64,000 nucleotides of DNA, taken from NCBI GenBank assembly GCA_002221725.1, contig NJFT01000211.1, forward strand, positions 1 through 64,000. The letters run 5' to 3'. Shown piece after piece: positions 22,352-34,514 of the stretch; positions within the stretch are counted from its first letter, which is position 1, and each line of letters begins with the position of its first letter. Made by a program: the position numbers and the translations under genes. The stretch is from Scedosporium boydii. Its lineage: Eukaryota; Ascomycota; Sordariomycetes; Microascales; Microascaceae. Under the pieces are notes generated by a model, which saw nothing but the letters and a program-made list of their open reading frames with translations, was not told where the DNA came from and searched no databases.

Positions 22352-24165
22352 TGCCATTCTTTTCTTGACCAACGCCACAAAAGCATGCTTGCACCGACTC
22401 GGCACAAGTACTGCGTAGGGTGTGGTAGGACAAGCCTGTATGGACCAGTCTTCAGAAGCAAGAGATCAAAACCGGCACGATCGAGAGACTCAGAGAGGTG
22501 ATCCCTCCTCACCCAGGCCTGGCCAATTTTTTCCCTCTCTCTTTTCCCTCTCATCACTTGATGCACATCGCCGGGTTCCCTAGAGCCCCGAAATGGAAAG
22601 CAATTGCGTGGTGACCTGAGTCGGATTTGCTAGATCTCCTAAGCAAAAGAAGGGGATAGAAAAGTAGTAGAAGAAAAAAAAAAAGCCGCACTACTACACT
22701 TACGAAGCAAGAAACTTTTACTTTCCACGGCCAAGAACTTCTGTTCAACTCCACGCGGAGAAGTAGCCCAAAAGAGAAGCCCTTAGCGCTCGCGATGGAG
22801 CCATCAAATTCTATTCAAACGGCACGAAGTAACCGAGTCCCGAGAGTGAGTTGTGGACCTTCGTCCAGAGCATCAAAGGATCTAGAACTCCTAGCGAAGT
22901 GAAAATCAGTTGACTCGACACGGGTAGGGGGTTACATTCCTCTGTCGACTTCGGGTCTGCCGATGTGATATATGCAGTAACAAAATCGTTATGGTGCACA
23001 TCCACGAGCTGGTGATAGAGAATCAAGAGCTCAACCCCGCGGGCAAACCTCCCAATCGGATAGAGAGCGCATGACGCATGACGCATCATTGATCTCTCCT
23101 CCATTGCCTTTCACTGTAAGTCGTTGTTCGGAAACGGTCCAACTCTCACGCCGGCTGGAGTTGCTCTGTCGTGTGTTTGGGCGTTGGGGAGATTGCATGG
23201 GTCCCCTACTAGTGTGCCCCCCACGCGATGAGAAAAGTAAAAAAAAAAAAAATCCGTGAAGCTTCCGCTTTGACACATTCGGAGTCGAGGGCTTTTGCTC
23301 TTTCTTCCTGGCATGAATGATGCGTCTGTAGTGACCTGTCGAAGGCAGTAACGTTGCCACTTTGACCAAGTACGAAGTATATCATTGATGAAAATGCCCG
23401 TCATGACTCGTTTCGAAGTCATTAAAGACGGTACCAACTACCACTTTCTGAATACCGATTGGATTGGCATCTTCGCTAGACAGAGTTGCTACTTCGTACT
23501 CTTCTCTCCCCACTACACTACTAGCTCAAGCACCACAGTGGCACAGGGATCATGCGTGTAATACGATGTTTGTTTGTATGCGTTACGTCTCCAAAACGGG
23601 TCTTGCAACTACGAAGTAGATGCAGCTTGGTCGGGTCAGTGAAGAGAACATGGATGCGATTCCTTCCAAAGGAGACTCCGGGCGAGACCGACGCCGATGC
23701 CGGCGAGGCACGTCTAATTATGACAGAACCGACCCGAAGGATTGAACACTTGATCACTTGATATCAATCCCTGGCAAAGACATACTTGGCGAGAGAAGTA
23801 AAAATAAAATCAAAATAGAGAGCAAAGACCGGAAACAACGATCCAATGCCGAGACCCGGTCACCCTCCATTAGAATGACAAGGGGCGCACGGTGGAGCTT
23901 AGTCCCGGCATGTAGTATTTGCGACTCCTCCCTCTCGCTCGGGTTCAACTGCGAAGTAAAGCAGAGTAGCAATATGAGCAGACCACACCTTCAACTAACC
24001 AGGCGAGATGTGAGAAGGATTCCCGCGAGCTTCCTAATTCAATCCCCACTAGACTCGAAGCTGCCATGTCCTCCGTGCCTACGAGTTTAACTTTGTTGGC
24101 TAGCGACATCGGACAGCGACGGCTTTGCCCTGAAATGTAGTGTACACTCGGTCTTCATGCCAAGT

Positions 24166-24242
24166 TTATCAGATGGATCGATCCATGGATCTGATAAAAA
24201 AAAAATTTCTACGGTCCCTAGTGTGACTAGTAAATCTTATCA
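24166..24242. promoter_or_regulatory. Paired ATCTGATAA iron-GATA sites upstream of the siderophore transporter
   Basis: TTATCAGAT (24166-24174) and ATCTGATAA (24189-24197) are perfect inverted 9-bp arms. Between and overlapping them is the palindrome ATGGATCGATCCAT (24173-24186). Both arms match ATCWGATAA, the extended site described for the fungal iron-responsive GATA repressors (SREA/SRE family). A further GATA core on the minus strand (TTGATAAG) overlaps 24235-24242. The pair lies about 0.87 kb before the ATG of a siderophore-type transporter, as expected for iron-repressed control. Binding is inferred. Confidence 0.7.
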
Positions 24243-25057
24243 ATCTCCGCGCACACCCTGGAAGGGAAATGGGAAATGCTTGGGAAACTCAAGATTTTTT
24301 CGTTTCCCCCCTCCCAAACTCAAAATGTATAGAATACACTACACGGATTCTACGTCAATGTAGCCGTTACTTTCTCTGAGCTCGTCTACAATGACTTTCA
24401 CCGAGTGATCGGCGGTCCCGAATGGGCCTCCACCTTCTTGCTTCGCGTAGACTAGAGCTGGAGGGTACAGTAGCCAGCAGTATCGTAGATGGGGTGCATC
24501 GACCCGACGGAGAGGTACTGGTGCACTAACGAGCCGGGAAGATCAACGAGGAAAAGGGAAGAAAAGAAAGGGTCTAAAATGTCCGGAACACGGCTTGTTC
24601 TTGTCTATCGTCGATGCCGCCCGAGACAGGCCCAAAAGTATCAGTGACATATTGATCAGTACCGAGCATTCCCACTACCACCTTGCCCGGGTAGTTTACG
24701 AAGCAAATGCGCGGTAGTGCGGTAGTGTAGTTCGGCGATCTGTCGTAGCGTCCCCATCCTCTGTTCCACTCTGCTCCTCTGTTGCTTCACTGCTTCTGCT
24801 CTCTTGCATCTGCAGTTCTCCACCCTCTCATACCTCTCACCCTTGCTCGACCCAGACCCAAGATCTGCAATGGAGCTCGAGGTCGTGCCGGAACCATTTA
24901 AGCAACCGCGTTTCCCACCCCCTCCTCCCCCCCCACCTTATTCTTGGTCGGCCCTCTTACAGACATCATCTCAAGTCCCTTCTCCATAAAGGCATTGAGC
25001 TTCTCCGACAGACCTACCTCAAGCCTGTCCTTCTATGGGCCCGAGCCATAGGCCGAT
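24243..25057. promoter_or_regulatory. Leader/promoter region of the siderophore transporter
   Basis: No coding exon is supported. The stretch becomes CT-rich towards the gene (24760-25040), as is common in highly transcribed fungal promoters and 5' leaders, and includes a C-run at 24918-24935. Confidence 0.45.
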
Positions 25058-26854
25058 ATGCCCACCATGTCAGAAACCAAGGACGTAGACCAGCAACCCG
25101 CCCACGTCTACGGCGGCAAGTCCATCCCCGTCGTCCTCGACGCCTCCGCCAAAAATGTCGAGGACGCAAAATCCCCCGGCGTCCAGCGCATGGAGGCCAT
25201 CCACGCCGTCATGACCCTCTGGGACCGCGTCTTCATCTTCTTCGGCGTCTTCCTCATCGCCTACGCGTACGGCCTGGACGGGACGCTGCGCTACGCTTAC
25301 CAGCCCACGGCGACGGCCTCGTTCGACAAGCATTCGATCAATGCGTCGATTAACGTGCTGAGGGCCGTCATCGCCGCTGCCGCTCAGCCCACCTCCGCTA
25401 AGATCGCTGACGTCTTCGGTCGTGTTGAGCTTATCTGCTTGTCCGTCTTCTTCTACGTCCTTGGCACCATCGTCGAGGCCGTGGCTAAGAACGTCGAGAC
25501 TTTTGCTGGAGGGAGCGTCATCTACCAGATCGGTTACACCATGGTCATCCTCCTCGTGGAAGTCATCATCGCCGACATCACCTCCACCCGCGCCCGTCTC
25601 CTCTTCTCTTACATCCCCGCCCTCCCCTTCATCATCAACACCTGGGTAAGCGGTGACGTGTCTCAAGCCGTCCTCGAGGCAACCACCTGGCGCTGGGGCG
25701 TAGGCATGTGGTGCATCATCTACACCTTCTGCGCCCTTCCCCTCATCATCAGCCTCAGCGTCGTCTCCCGCCGCGCTAGGAAACGAGGCTTGCTCGACAA
25801 CTACAAGTCGCACTTTGCCCAGCTGGGATTCAAGAACTTCATCGTCGATTTGTTCTGGCGCATCGACGTCATCGGCATCATCCTCGTCATCGCCGTCTTC
25901 GCGCTGATTCTGGTCCCGCTTACTCTCGCCGGCGGCTTCACGCAAGGCCACCAGTGGAAGAAGGCGCACATCATCGCGCCGCTCGTCGTGGGTGTCTGCA
26001 CGGTTCCGGCGTTCGTGCTGTGGGAGCTCCGCGCGCCGCACCCGCTCGTGCCGTTCAAGTTGATGAAGAACCGGGCCGTTTGGGGTCCGTTGGGCATCGC
26101 GTGTTTCCTCAACTTTGCTTGGTACATGCAGGGCGATTTCCTCTATACCGTACTGATCGTCGCGTTCGACTTCAGCATCAAGTCCGCCACCCGTATCACG
26201 TCTTTCTACTCCTTCTTCAGCGTCATCACCGGCACCATTCTAGGATTCATCGTCTTCGCCGTCAGACGCCTCAAGATCTTCATCGTCATCGGAACCTGCC
26301 TCTTCATGGTCGCCTTCGGCCTCCTCATCCGATACCGTGGAGAAGCCCACGGCTCCACCCGCGCGGGCGTCATCGCCGCCCAGATCCTCCTCGGCATCGC
26401 CGGCGGCATGTTCCCTTACCCGGCGCAGGCCTCCCTCCAGGCCTACCTGACACACGAGCACCTCGCCGTCATGACGGGCATCTACCTCGCCCTCTACAAC
26501 GTCGGCTCGGCCCTCGGCAACGCCGTTTCCGGCGCCGTCTGGAGCCAGGTGCTGCCCGAGCAGCTGAGCAAGAACCTCGCCGGCATCAACGACACGCTGG
26601 CCGAGTTCACCTACGGAAACCCCTTCGAGGCCGCCGCTACGTATCCCGTGGGTACGCCCGAGCGCGAGGCCATTATCCTCTCGTACAAGTATGCGCAGCG
26701 CATCCTTACCATCATTGGTATTTGCCTCTGCGTGCCGCTTATTGGGTTCGCGTTTACGCTGAGGAATCCGGTGCTCACTGATAAGCAGACTTTGGCGGAG
26801 AATTGGGAGTCGGATAGTTCTGATGAGGGTGCCGAGAGGCGTGATATTCCGTGA
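25058..26854 (+). CDS. MFS siderophore-iron transporter (ARN/Sit1/MirB type)
   Basis: Intronless, 598 aa, about 14 predicted membrane spans; imports ferric-siderophore complexes by proton symport at the plasma membrane. A hydrophilic N-terminus precedes the first span ([20 protein letters not shown]). Family features are [13 protein letters not shown] after TM1 and [20 protein letters not shown] with FGRVELI (the MFS loop 2-3 region). A central WRIDVIG precedes TM7. The C-terminal half has [20 protein letters not shown] and [21 protein letters not shown] second ATG three codons downstream could also serve. Two ATCTGATAA sites upstream support iron repression. The exact siderophore cannot be deduced. 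The last residues are acidic ([10 protein letters not shown]). Confidence 0.92.
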   Translation: MPTMSETKDVDQQPAHVYGGKSIPVVLDASAKNVEDAKSPGVQRMEAIHAVMTLWDRVFIFFGVFLIAYAYGLDGTLRYAYQPTATASFDKHSINASINVLRAVIAAAAQPTSAKIADVFGRVELICLSVFFYVLGTIVEAVAKNVETFAGGSVIYQIGYTMVILLVEVIIADITSTRARLLFSYIPALPFIINTWVSGDVSQAVLEATTWRWGVGMWCIIYTFCALPLIISLSVVSRRARKRGLLDNYKSHFAQLGFKNFIVDLFWRIDVIGIILVIAVFALILVPLTLAGGFTQGHQWKKAHIIAPLVVGVCTVPAFVLWELRAPHPLVPFKLMKNRAVWGPLGIACFLNFAWYMQGDFLYTVLIVAFDFSIKSATRITSFYSFFSVITGTILGFIVFAVRRLKIFIVIGTCLFMVAFGLLIRYRGEAHGSTRAGVIAAQILLGIAGGMFPYPAQASLQAYLTHEHLAVMTGIYLALYNVGSALGNAVSGAVWSQVLPEQLSKNLAGINDTLAEFTYGNPFEAAATYPVGTPEREAIILSYKYAQRILTIIGICLCVPLIGFAFTLRNPVLTDKQTLAENWESDSSDEGAERRDIP

Positions 26855-28659
26855 TGATTTTTTTTATGGTTGTTAGGGGGGACAAGAGAGAGTATGTGCG
26901 TGAGTTTTAACTACTGGATGATTTTAAGGATAATGAATAATTGTAAATGCGGAATGTGTTGTTCTGGTGTATTGTGGTGAGCTTGGTTTCCCTGTTGCGG
27001 ATTGATGCGAGAGACTTTTTGGTTAGTTACAGATGAAATACCCAATTTTTCTTCCCTTTCTTGAATTAATTCTGATATTGGCCATATTGGTCCTCCCTGA
27101 CTCGAGTGATTGATGCTTGATCTCACGAGGATCCAAGTCGGACCATAAAGTTTGAGTCAGGACCCCCGGATTAGAGCACTGGGGCAAAAGAAGAAATGGA
27201 AGGAGGGGAAGAAACTCCCGGCGTCCAAGTTGGATGGATGGGACAGTGACGCGAAAACGTGAAGGTGTCCGAGTTGTATAAGTGTAAGTGGAAGTCGTCA
27301 GGCATGTCGCATTTGGTTTAACCTTCAATAGCCTTTCGATCTTACACAGTTTCATTTTCCTAGATTGGGTCGCCAGGTGTATGATAAAAAAAAAAAAAAA
27401 ATGCCACTGGCATTTCCGAGGTTCAGGGAGAGTCTAACCGAGAATCGAAAAGCACATAATACTCGTACAGCTCCGCGGCAGAGCCACTCTGATCTAAAGT
27501 CCACCGTTTCCGCTGCGCATCCTTCCCACCTAGCGATCAACGGCTTGGGAAAGAGCAGGAAAATAAAATCACGACATGGAGAATCACTCAACCCGGCTAT
27601 GTCGGCTATTTGTGGCGTCAATGGCATGGAATTGGAGCCGTGTGCATTAATCTCGGGTTTCCGAGCCGACTCGAGGAGTATGATCTATGCCCGGCCAAGA
27701 GACGATGGGACTACTCTTCTCCCGTACGGCATTGTAAACTTCAACGAGGCGTTCTGCATGATGGACTTGAGGGGTCATATCTGGATCTGAACGGACAAGA
27801 TCATCCAGTCACGGATCAGAAATTGGATACATGATGAGGTTGATGTTGGATCCTGAAGTATTCGAGGTGGATCGATGACGGCATCGCACTGGAGCGCAAT
27901 GGTAGATTGTCTGAAAGAGTAGCTAATAATGGGTTTTGTGTAGCGCGTAGATCCGTTCAATGTCTCAAAACCGTTCGAATTGGCGTCACGATTTATCTTC
28001 AAGTTACTCCAGACGTTAGCACATGGTCAAGGAAGAAAATAGGCTAGCGGGAACTAGATTAGTAACAACATGCCGGGATGGGTCCACCGTTTCTTCAAGC
28101 TACGTGGGCGATCTGCGGTAACTCTGTTGCTCTGGAGAGGATGCCGGCTTGGAAGCTTGTTTCATGATCGTCACCTTTCGCAAGCATTAAAGAAACAGCG
28201 AGTAAGGGACCAAGCCGTGTTTCAGATGCGAGTGATGTCATCCCAAGAGACCTCTAGCAACCATCAGATACTGATGCTGTTTATACCTGGTCCGGTCAAG
28301 TTAGTGACGAAGATCCTATTCCTCTATACACGTGTAAAGAAAGTGTGTTTGTGAGACGACAAGTATATGTACAACAAATCCAAAGCATCTGTTTTCGACT
28401 CCGAAGGCAAATTAAGCTTCCACACATATCCACAGGCTAACCGTTTTCGAAGCCTTGGGTGACCAACGCGACTTTGACGTTCAGTATCTTGCGAGGTGCA
28501 AATCTCGGAGTCCCTCCGGTAATCATAGACTGCCAAAAATCACTCCCCAAACCTGGTGATATCATACTTCTCCCATTCGATAGTCCCACCTCTCCAAGGG
28601 TATTGGTGTCGTCACCCCGCAAATCCTTGTCAGTCCCCCTTCAAGGTTGTCGTCTTCAC
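26855..28659. other. Spacer without supported gene
   Basis: 1.8 kb between convergent genes. It has a 15-A run at about 27386-27400 and short frames only. No domain was recognised on either strand. Confidence 0.5.
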
Positions 28660-29428
28660 TTAGACATTGTTGGAAGTGTAGGTAGCTGGTTGCGCGGTAG
28701 CAGGCTGAGCAGGAGTCTGGCCAGTCGTCTGGCCCGTAGTTTGGCCAGTAGGTTGGGCCATAGGCTGAGTTGCCGATCCACGGTTGTGCTTTTCTCTCCT
28801 ACAAGTTGATCGTGTAGTTAGCATTTGGCCCAAAATAACTGATCTCCCTAACAACCTCACGAAAAAACAAACTGTAAGGAAACAAAGGTTACTCACCGAG
28901 AACCAACATATCCCTCTCGGTCCTTTTTCCATGGGCCAGTCTCGTAGATTCCCAAGAGAGCACTGCCGAGCCACATGATGCTGCTAATGAAGCAAAAGGC
29001 AAGCAGAGTCCTCCACGTCCCACAGCGGTTACCGTTCCAGGAGAACCGCCAAGTGAATCTGAACCAGAACCCACCGCAGCCGCGAGACAACTAGTGAGGG
29101 GCCGTGTTAGTAGCCAAAACATGGAAAACTGAGGCTATATAAGAAAACTCACGTTGGTAAGAAGTCCAAAGGCAACCATCCACATGATAAACATGGCCGC
29201 ATCAAACGGGAACGCCCAAAACGTAAACCGGAACGGCGCCATCAGCAGCAGCGAAAACACGATGCTGATGACGGCGATGGAAATCGTGTAGTTGATCTTT
29301 GCGCCATTGCTTAGGTGATGGGTATGGAGGTGGTGGATGAAGCTGCCCGAGATGCCGGTGACGATGACGGCGCTTATGAAGGCCCATGCGCGGAGGATGA
29401 CGGAGATGACTTTGGATGCCATGCCCAT
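28660..29428 (-). CDS. Four-TM MARVEL-like membrane protein
   Basis: Three exons: 29153-29428, 28897-29090 and 28660-28798, giving 202 aa. The start MGMASKVISVILRAWAFI is preferred to an upstream in-frame ATG because the extra N-terminal stretch is polar and Lys/Gln-rich. Four hydrophobic spans are visible: VISVILRAWAFISAVIVTG, YTISIAVISIVFSLLLM, FPFDAAMFIMWMVAFGLL and LLAFCFISSIMWLGSALLG. The acidic residue in span 3 and the W-rich junctions resemble fungal MARVEL/Nce102-like proteins of membrane microdomains. The cytoplasmic tail is a Gln/Thr/Pro repeat (TGQTTGQTTGQTPAQ). Role in the membrane is inferred from the topology only. Confidence 0.8.
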
Positions 29429-30146
29429 TTTGACGGTATTTTTGTGTTGATTGCTTTCTTTTGATGTGATTTTTTGTTTTTGTATGTTCTCTCTTTTTCG
29501 GTTCAGTATTTGTTTCTCTGATTCTGTTCTTGTCAAGAAGAGTCCAACTTTTCGCTCTCGGGGGGCTGGAAAGTGTCGGGGTTCTTATTCTCCAGGACAG
29601 CAAGAGGTGTAAGTGAGCCAGACACCCCTCGACACCCCTCAACACACCTAGGTTCGCTAGTTCGCTATTCGCTTCCCACGTTTCCTCACTCATAAATCAG
29701 GATCATTCCTCACATCGACCTTCTCGCGTGGTCCAGCTGGAGCTAAAGCTCCTCGGCGACTCCCAAAACGCCACATGAGAGTATCCCAACGTCATCCGGC
29801 GGGTGTCCCGGGATTCCATTGTTGAAGAGATCTTACGTCTTCCCGATTTGTGGGAGGCAGAAGAACATATTTGAGTTCATCCCTCCATCGAGAGCGTTTA
29901 ATAGATTGTTTCCCTTTTCGACATCGGACTTGGGTGGCTGAGAGCTAGGATGAGGACCGACTGATGATCACGTGGAGGGAGCGATGATGCGATGATGCTT
30001 GTCGGAGCCGAAGAGGCGTGATTCTCTCGGACAACCGAATCGTTCCGATTCCCCATGTACGGAGTATATAATTCTAATGCCATCATATTCGAAAAATCGT
30101 GAATTAGAAGAAGTCTGCAAGACCAAATAAGTGTACAGAGCTGAAC
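29429..30146. promoter_or_regulatory. Divergent promoter of the MARVEL-like and sulfatase genes
   Basis: 718 bp between two divergent starts. It contains TACGGAGTA at 30058-30066, about 80 bp before the sulfatase start, within ACGGAGTATATAATT. The overlapping TATATAA may serve as a TATA element. Confidence 0.45.
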
Positions 30147-32192
30147 ATGTCGCGCGCACCATCTCTCGACGACAGGCGCGACTACGATGATGCCCAAAGG
30201 GGCTTCATCGCCGCCTTAACTCCCGGAATCATTAAAAACGCCAAGGGAGAAGTCGTCTGGAACATTGATGAATATGCGTTCCTCGAGAAGGACTGTCCAG
30301 CGACGGCTCACAAGCACCTCTGGAGACAAGCCCAACTCATCGCCAAACAGGGCTTATTCGAAATCAAGCCTGGCATCTACCAAGTCCGGGGCCTAGACCT
30401 CTCCAACATAACCATCGTCGAAGGCGAGAAAGGCATCGTCGTTATCGATCCGCTCATCTCGTGCGAGTGCGCTGCCGAGGCATTGCAGCTCTACCAGACT
30501 CACCGGGGTAAAGGCAGGCCCGTGACGGGGCTGATTTATTCTCACTCTCACGCGGACCATTACATGGGTGCCGCAGGAGTCTTACCCGAGGGTTGGAAGA
30601 ACGATGGTAGTATCCCGATTATTGCACCGGAGGGATTCATGGAATCGGCTATAAGCGAGAACATCCTCTGTGGACCATCCATGATGAAGCGCGCTGTGTT
30701 CATGTACGGCACCGCCATCCCGCGGTCTCCAACGGGACAGATTGGAGTCGGACTGGGCCTGGGTACTAGTACTGGGTCGACGTCTCTCATTCCCCCGAAC
30801 GTGCTGATAAAGAAGACGGGGGAAGAGCTCGTTGTTGACGGCGTGCGCATCATCTTCCAGATGGTGCCTGGGACTGAAGCGCCGGCGGAAATGAATTTCC
30901 AGTTTCCCGATTTCGGAGCTCTCTTAATCGCCGAGACAGCTACTAACTGCCTGCATAATATCGTGAGTTAGCTGGAGAGGGGTTGCGTGTTGATTTTGGC
31001 GGAGGACGCTTGAAAATGTTAACTAACTCCGCTGCCACCCCGTCGTCCTTTTAGGCCACCCTTCGAGGAGCCGAAATACGAGACGCGAAAGCATGGTCGA
31101 ACTACCTCGACGAAGCCATTGTGCTCTTCGGAGAAACGTCAGACGTCGTCTTCGGAAGCCATCATTGGCCTACATGGGGCCGGAAAGAGCTCATCACTCG
31201 GCTGTCTGAGCAGCGAGACTTGTACGGGTATCTGCACGACCAGACCGTACGTATGATGAATCTAGGTAGGTCTACGAAAAAGCCCCGGTAGAGAAGCCAC
31301 AGCACTGACTCCTTTTCTCTCCTTTTCCATTCTAGGGATGACGGGTGTGGGGATTGCCGAGAAGATACAATTGCCGCCGGCGCTGTCGCGGGCATGGCAT
31401 TGTCGAGGCTTCTACGGTTCGGTAAGCCATAATGTCAAGGTATGCATACCATGAACTTCCCCTCGCTCGGATAAAAGAAAGAAATGAATAGAGACGAGCT
31501 AACGTAGGGCTGGTCAAAAGGGCATCTACCAAAAGTACATGACCTGGTTCGACGGCAACCCGGCGCATCTATGGCAATATCCCCCGGCGGAGGAAGGAAG
31601 AAGATACGTCGAGTGCATGGGAGGCGTTGACAGTCTCTGCGACAAGGCCGAGCAATTCCTGAGCAAGGGGGACTCCCGGTTCGCAGCGACGCTGCTCGCC
31701 CACGCTGTGGCGGGATACCCCGATCACGCGAGCTCCAGACCGAGGGATCTCCTAGCCTCCGCGTACGAGAACCTAGGATACGGCTCCGAAAACGGGACGT
31801 GGCGCAACTTTTACCTGACGGGGGCTCTGGAGTTGAGGACGGGTAAACGAGTCGGACAGGACACGGATTGGAGTACGCCCGGGACGCATCTGTCTGTTGA
31901 GCAGTGGTTTGACGTCATTGCTGTCCGGCTGAATGGCGAGAAGGCTGCCGAGGCGTCGTTTACGATTGATTTTGATGTGACGGATGTTAAGAAGAAGTGG
32001 CGGCTTATAGTGAGCAATGGGGTTCTGACAAGACGGTCGCTGGGGGCTGGAGGAAGGGATGGCTTTGACCTGAGGTTAGTTTTGACGCGGGATCAGCTGG
32101 GGGAGATACTGCAGGGGAAGAAGGTCAAGGTGGAAAAGCAGGAAGGGGATGCTCGGGTCCTGGATGAATTGCTGGGTTATATCAGGAGTTGA
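30147..32192 (+). CDS. BDS1: BDS1-type alkyl/aryl sulfatase (metallo-beta-lactamase fold)
   Basis: Hydrolyses sulfate esters, allowing use of alkyl sulfates as sulfur source. Four exons: 30147-30962, 31055-31265, 31336-31439 and 31521-32192, giving 600 aa. The zinc motif is SHSHADHYMGAAGV (His133, His135, Asp137, His138). GTEAPAEMNFQFPD, LIAETATNCLHNI and FGSHHWPTWG follow, supplying the remaining Glu and His ligands typical of SdsA1/Bds1 enzymes. The dimerisation region includes YMTWFDGNPAHLW. The C-terminal 120 residues (TIDFDVTDVKKKWRLIVSNG) fit the SCP2-like substrate-recruiting domain. The last acceptor is inferred as AAAAG at 31520, because the TAG at 31507 breaks the frame. No signal peptide is seen, so it is probably intracellular. 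Confidence 0.9.
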
Positions 32193-33008
32193 GGCATTGG
32201 CATTGGCCGCTCTGTCGTCTTGATCGAGGCGCCGAGATCTGAGATCTGAGATCAGGGGTATTCTATTCTGGTCGAGGAGCTGTGAGATGGGCAAGAAGAC
32301 GACGGTTTCCCCCAAGTATATCGGGATAATGCTTTTGTATATTTAATATTGAGAACCACTTCATAATACGAGAGAATACATAGACCAGATCATAGCTTCG
32401 TCAAGCTGCGTACACAGTCCATTATTGTTGTCTCAAGGCGGGGTCAAGGTGCTTACATCATAGCATCGTTTGTCTTGTACCTCAATTGCTTCAGTAAGCT
32501 TAACAAAGACAAAGACAAAGACAAGCAGAAGTCGGAGTAACTTTGACACCACTGACCAAAGGAGACCCCGCCTTGGCACCTTCTGTGCCTTTATTGATTG
32601 ATTCATTCGAATCCACCCCACCACATTTGATCAACCTCCACATCCACAACCACAACCGCATTCTTCCGCACCTCCAACGGAATACGAACATCGTCACGAC
32701 CTCATCCAAACCACCCCGCATCTCGAATCTACCCTTCACCGTCGCTGATACCTAAAGACCACTTGCGCAACCCGCTCAGAAACGAATCAAGCTCCTTCTC
32801 CGCCTACATACGTCAAGGGGACAACCACCCCGGAGGCTCCTTTGGTCACGCCCCCTCAACAACCCGACTCTCCCCCAGTAGTTCCCCCCCTCCCGCCGCC
32901 ACCACGTCGTCCCACGACTCGTCCGGCGCCGCCCCCGGTGAAGGGCCGGCACCGGCACCCACCACATCCCCCACCTCCCCGCGCTTCCACCGCCCCATCC
33001 TCCAATCC
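32193..33008. other. Spacer and probable SNX3 leader
   Basis: The first part is sulfatase 3' region, with a GATCTGA triplet at 32236-32252. ACAAAG repeats lie at 32503-32525. From about 32770 the SNX3 frame is open but lacks an ATG and is Pro/Ser-rich in translation. It may be 5' leader or, less likely, part of a longer N-terminus spliced from upstream. Confidence 0.5.
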
Positions 33009-33500
33009 ATGCCCGACACCCGCCAGCAGTCCTTCGACGAGATCTACGGCCCCCCCGAAAACTTCCTTGAGATCGAGGTCCGCAACCCCCGCACCCACGG
33101 CGTCGGCCGCCACATGTACACCGATTATGAGATCGTCTGCCGCACGAACATTCCGGCCTTCAAGCTGCGCCAGTCGACTGTGCGCAGGCGCTATTCCGAC
33201 TTTGAGTACTTTCGCGATATCCTCGAGAGGGAGAGCGCGAGGGTGACGATCCCGCCGTTGCCGGGGAAGGTGTTTACGAATCGGTTTAGCGATGATGTTA
33301 TTGAGGGCAGGAGGGCGGGGTTGGAGAAGTTTTTGAAGATTGTGGTCGGGCATCCGCTTTTGCAGACGGGGAGCAAGGTTTTGGCTGCTTTTGTGCAGGG
33401 TGAGCTGCTTCTCTTTCTCTATCGAACTCCGTCTCTCTCTCCGACTTGGACGCTAACGAAGCTCTGTGTAGATCCAAACTGGGATCGGAATGCCTGGTGA
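33009..33500 (+). CDS. SNX3: Sorting nexin-3 (Grd19/SNX3)
   Basis: Retromer cargo adaptor of early endosomes that binds PI3P. Exons 33009-33399 and 33472-33500 encode 139 aa. The 72-nt intron (GTGAGC...TGTAG) keeps frame and would be read through by simple translation. The protein is almost entirely a PX domain: [20 protein letters not shown], then [17 protein letters not shown]. The phosphoinositide-binding [14 protein letters not shown] and [18 protein letters not shown] follow. It ends in [16 protein letters not shown] and DPNWDRNAW. The ATG at 33009 gives the length usual for the family; the frame is open further upstream without an ATG. Confidence 0.93.
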   Translation: MPDTRQQSFDEIYGPPENFLEIEVRNPRTHGVGRHMYTDYEIVCRTNIPAFKLRQSTVRRRYSDFEYFRDILERESARVTIPPLPGKVFTNRFSDDVIEGRRAGLEKFLKIVVGHPLLQTGSKVLAAFVQGELLLFLYRTPSLSPTWTLTKLCVDPNWDRNAW

Positions 33501-34514
33501 GCTCTCGCGGGCTTAAGAGAAGCGAACAGAGATCAACGTAGATCTCGCATCTCGCCGACGAGATCATGATCTACCTACCATTAAGCTGTGCGATATTTCC
33601 AGGCGTTACGAATTTTGGGAGAAAACAGGACCTTGGCGGATGGAGCAGGGCACGAGTTTTCCACTTTCAATGTTTCTATTCTTCTCCTCTATCCCTTCTC
33701 GTTCTCCTCGTTTTTTACGTTTTCTTTTGGTTGTCCTTTTCTTTTTCTCACCTCCCTCTCCTTGTTTCTGCTGTTGAAGTTCTTCATGTGTACTCACGTA
33801 CCTTGTGTGATTGATATGGGGACGTATGCTGGTGTTGTAGTCGAGATTGTTAATGTTTGAAAAAAAGGTAGCACTAGCGATCCGGACACAAATCAAAACA
33901 GTTTACATTCTTCACTAGTCATATCTGTCCAACGCAAGCCATCTAGCAGAATGCACCATACATACAGAGAGAGGTTGTAGGGAATGATGCGTCATTATAT
34001 TGAGAGCCTCCATGTATAGCAACCTGGAGGATTATGTCTATAGAGGATGGTATCACAGGCCCTTCCTTCACATAAAGCGTACATTAGACGTATCGTACAC
34101 TTGATCTCTTCTCCACTTTCCACCTTGCCCCATCCACCTTTTTCTACCCCAATCTCAGTTTCTCTTGGGAGAAGAGTGTGCATATGTACAAGATCTCTCA
34201 TCTGCTGCTCAAGGCCCCAACGCCTTCCGAAACCCCAACCCAATGAATGTGGTTCTCCTTCTTTCGTTTTATCCCTCTCCGATGTCTTTTAGTAGAAAAA
34301 CCCAATCAAGCTCCTCCATTCTATTCCCAAACTGGCAAATGGAAAACGGATAGGGTTGAGAGATTGCAAGAAACAAAAAAACTCCAAAACATGATGATAC
34401 AAAGCCTGATTGCCTTTCAAAAAAAAAACAATGTTGGTACAAAAGCTCCTCTTTTCCTATCGGAGCTTGCCGTAAAGTAGTGGAGATGGACTTTCCGTTT
34501 CTTTTTTCTTTCTT
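33501..34514. other. Convergent 3' spacer of SNX3 and RIM2
   Basis: About 1 kb, T/C-rich on the plus strand around 33660-33780, consistent with 3' untranslated sequence. No gene is supported. Confidence 0.5.

Larger units (their letters stand above)
20387..24165. other. Gene-poor block with TACTTCGTA-type motifs
   Basis: Nearly 3.8 kb without a supportable gene. It contains four of the window's TACTTCGTA/TACGAAGTA sites, including a 16-bp palindrome at 21881-21896, and a 9-bp triple repeat at 22325-22351. Open frames here are short and lack recognisable motifs. Confidence 0.5.

Noticed and set aside
25070..26041. Minus-strand frame rich in Asp/Glu/Gly opposite the transporter
   Set aside because: It mirrors the hydrophobic codons of the MFS gene; no domain and no independent support.
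32763..33008. N-terminal extension of SNX3
   Set aside because: The frame is open but has no ATG, is Pro/Ser-rich, and SNX3 homologues begin close to the ATG at 33009.
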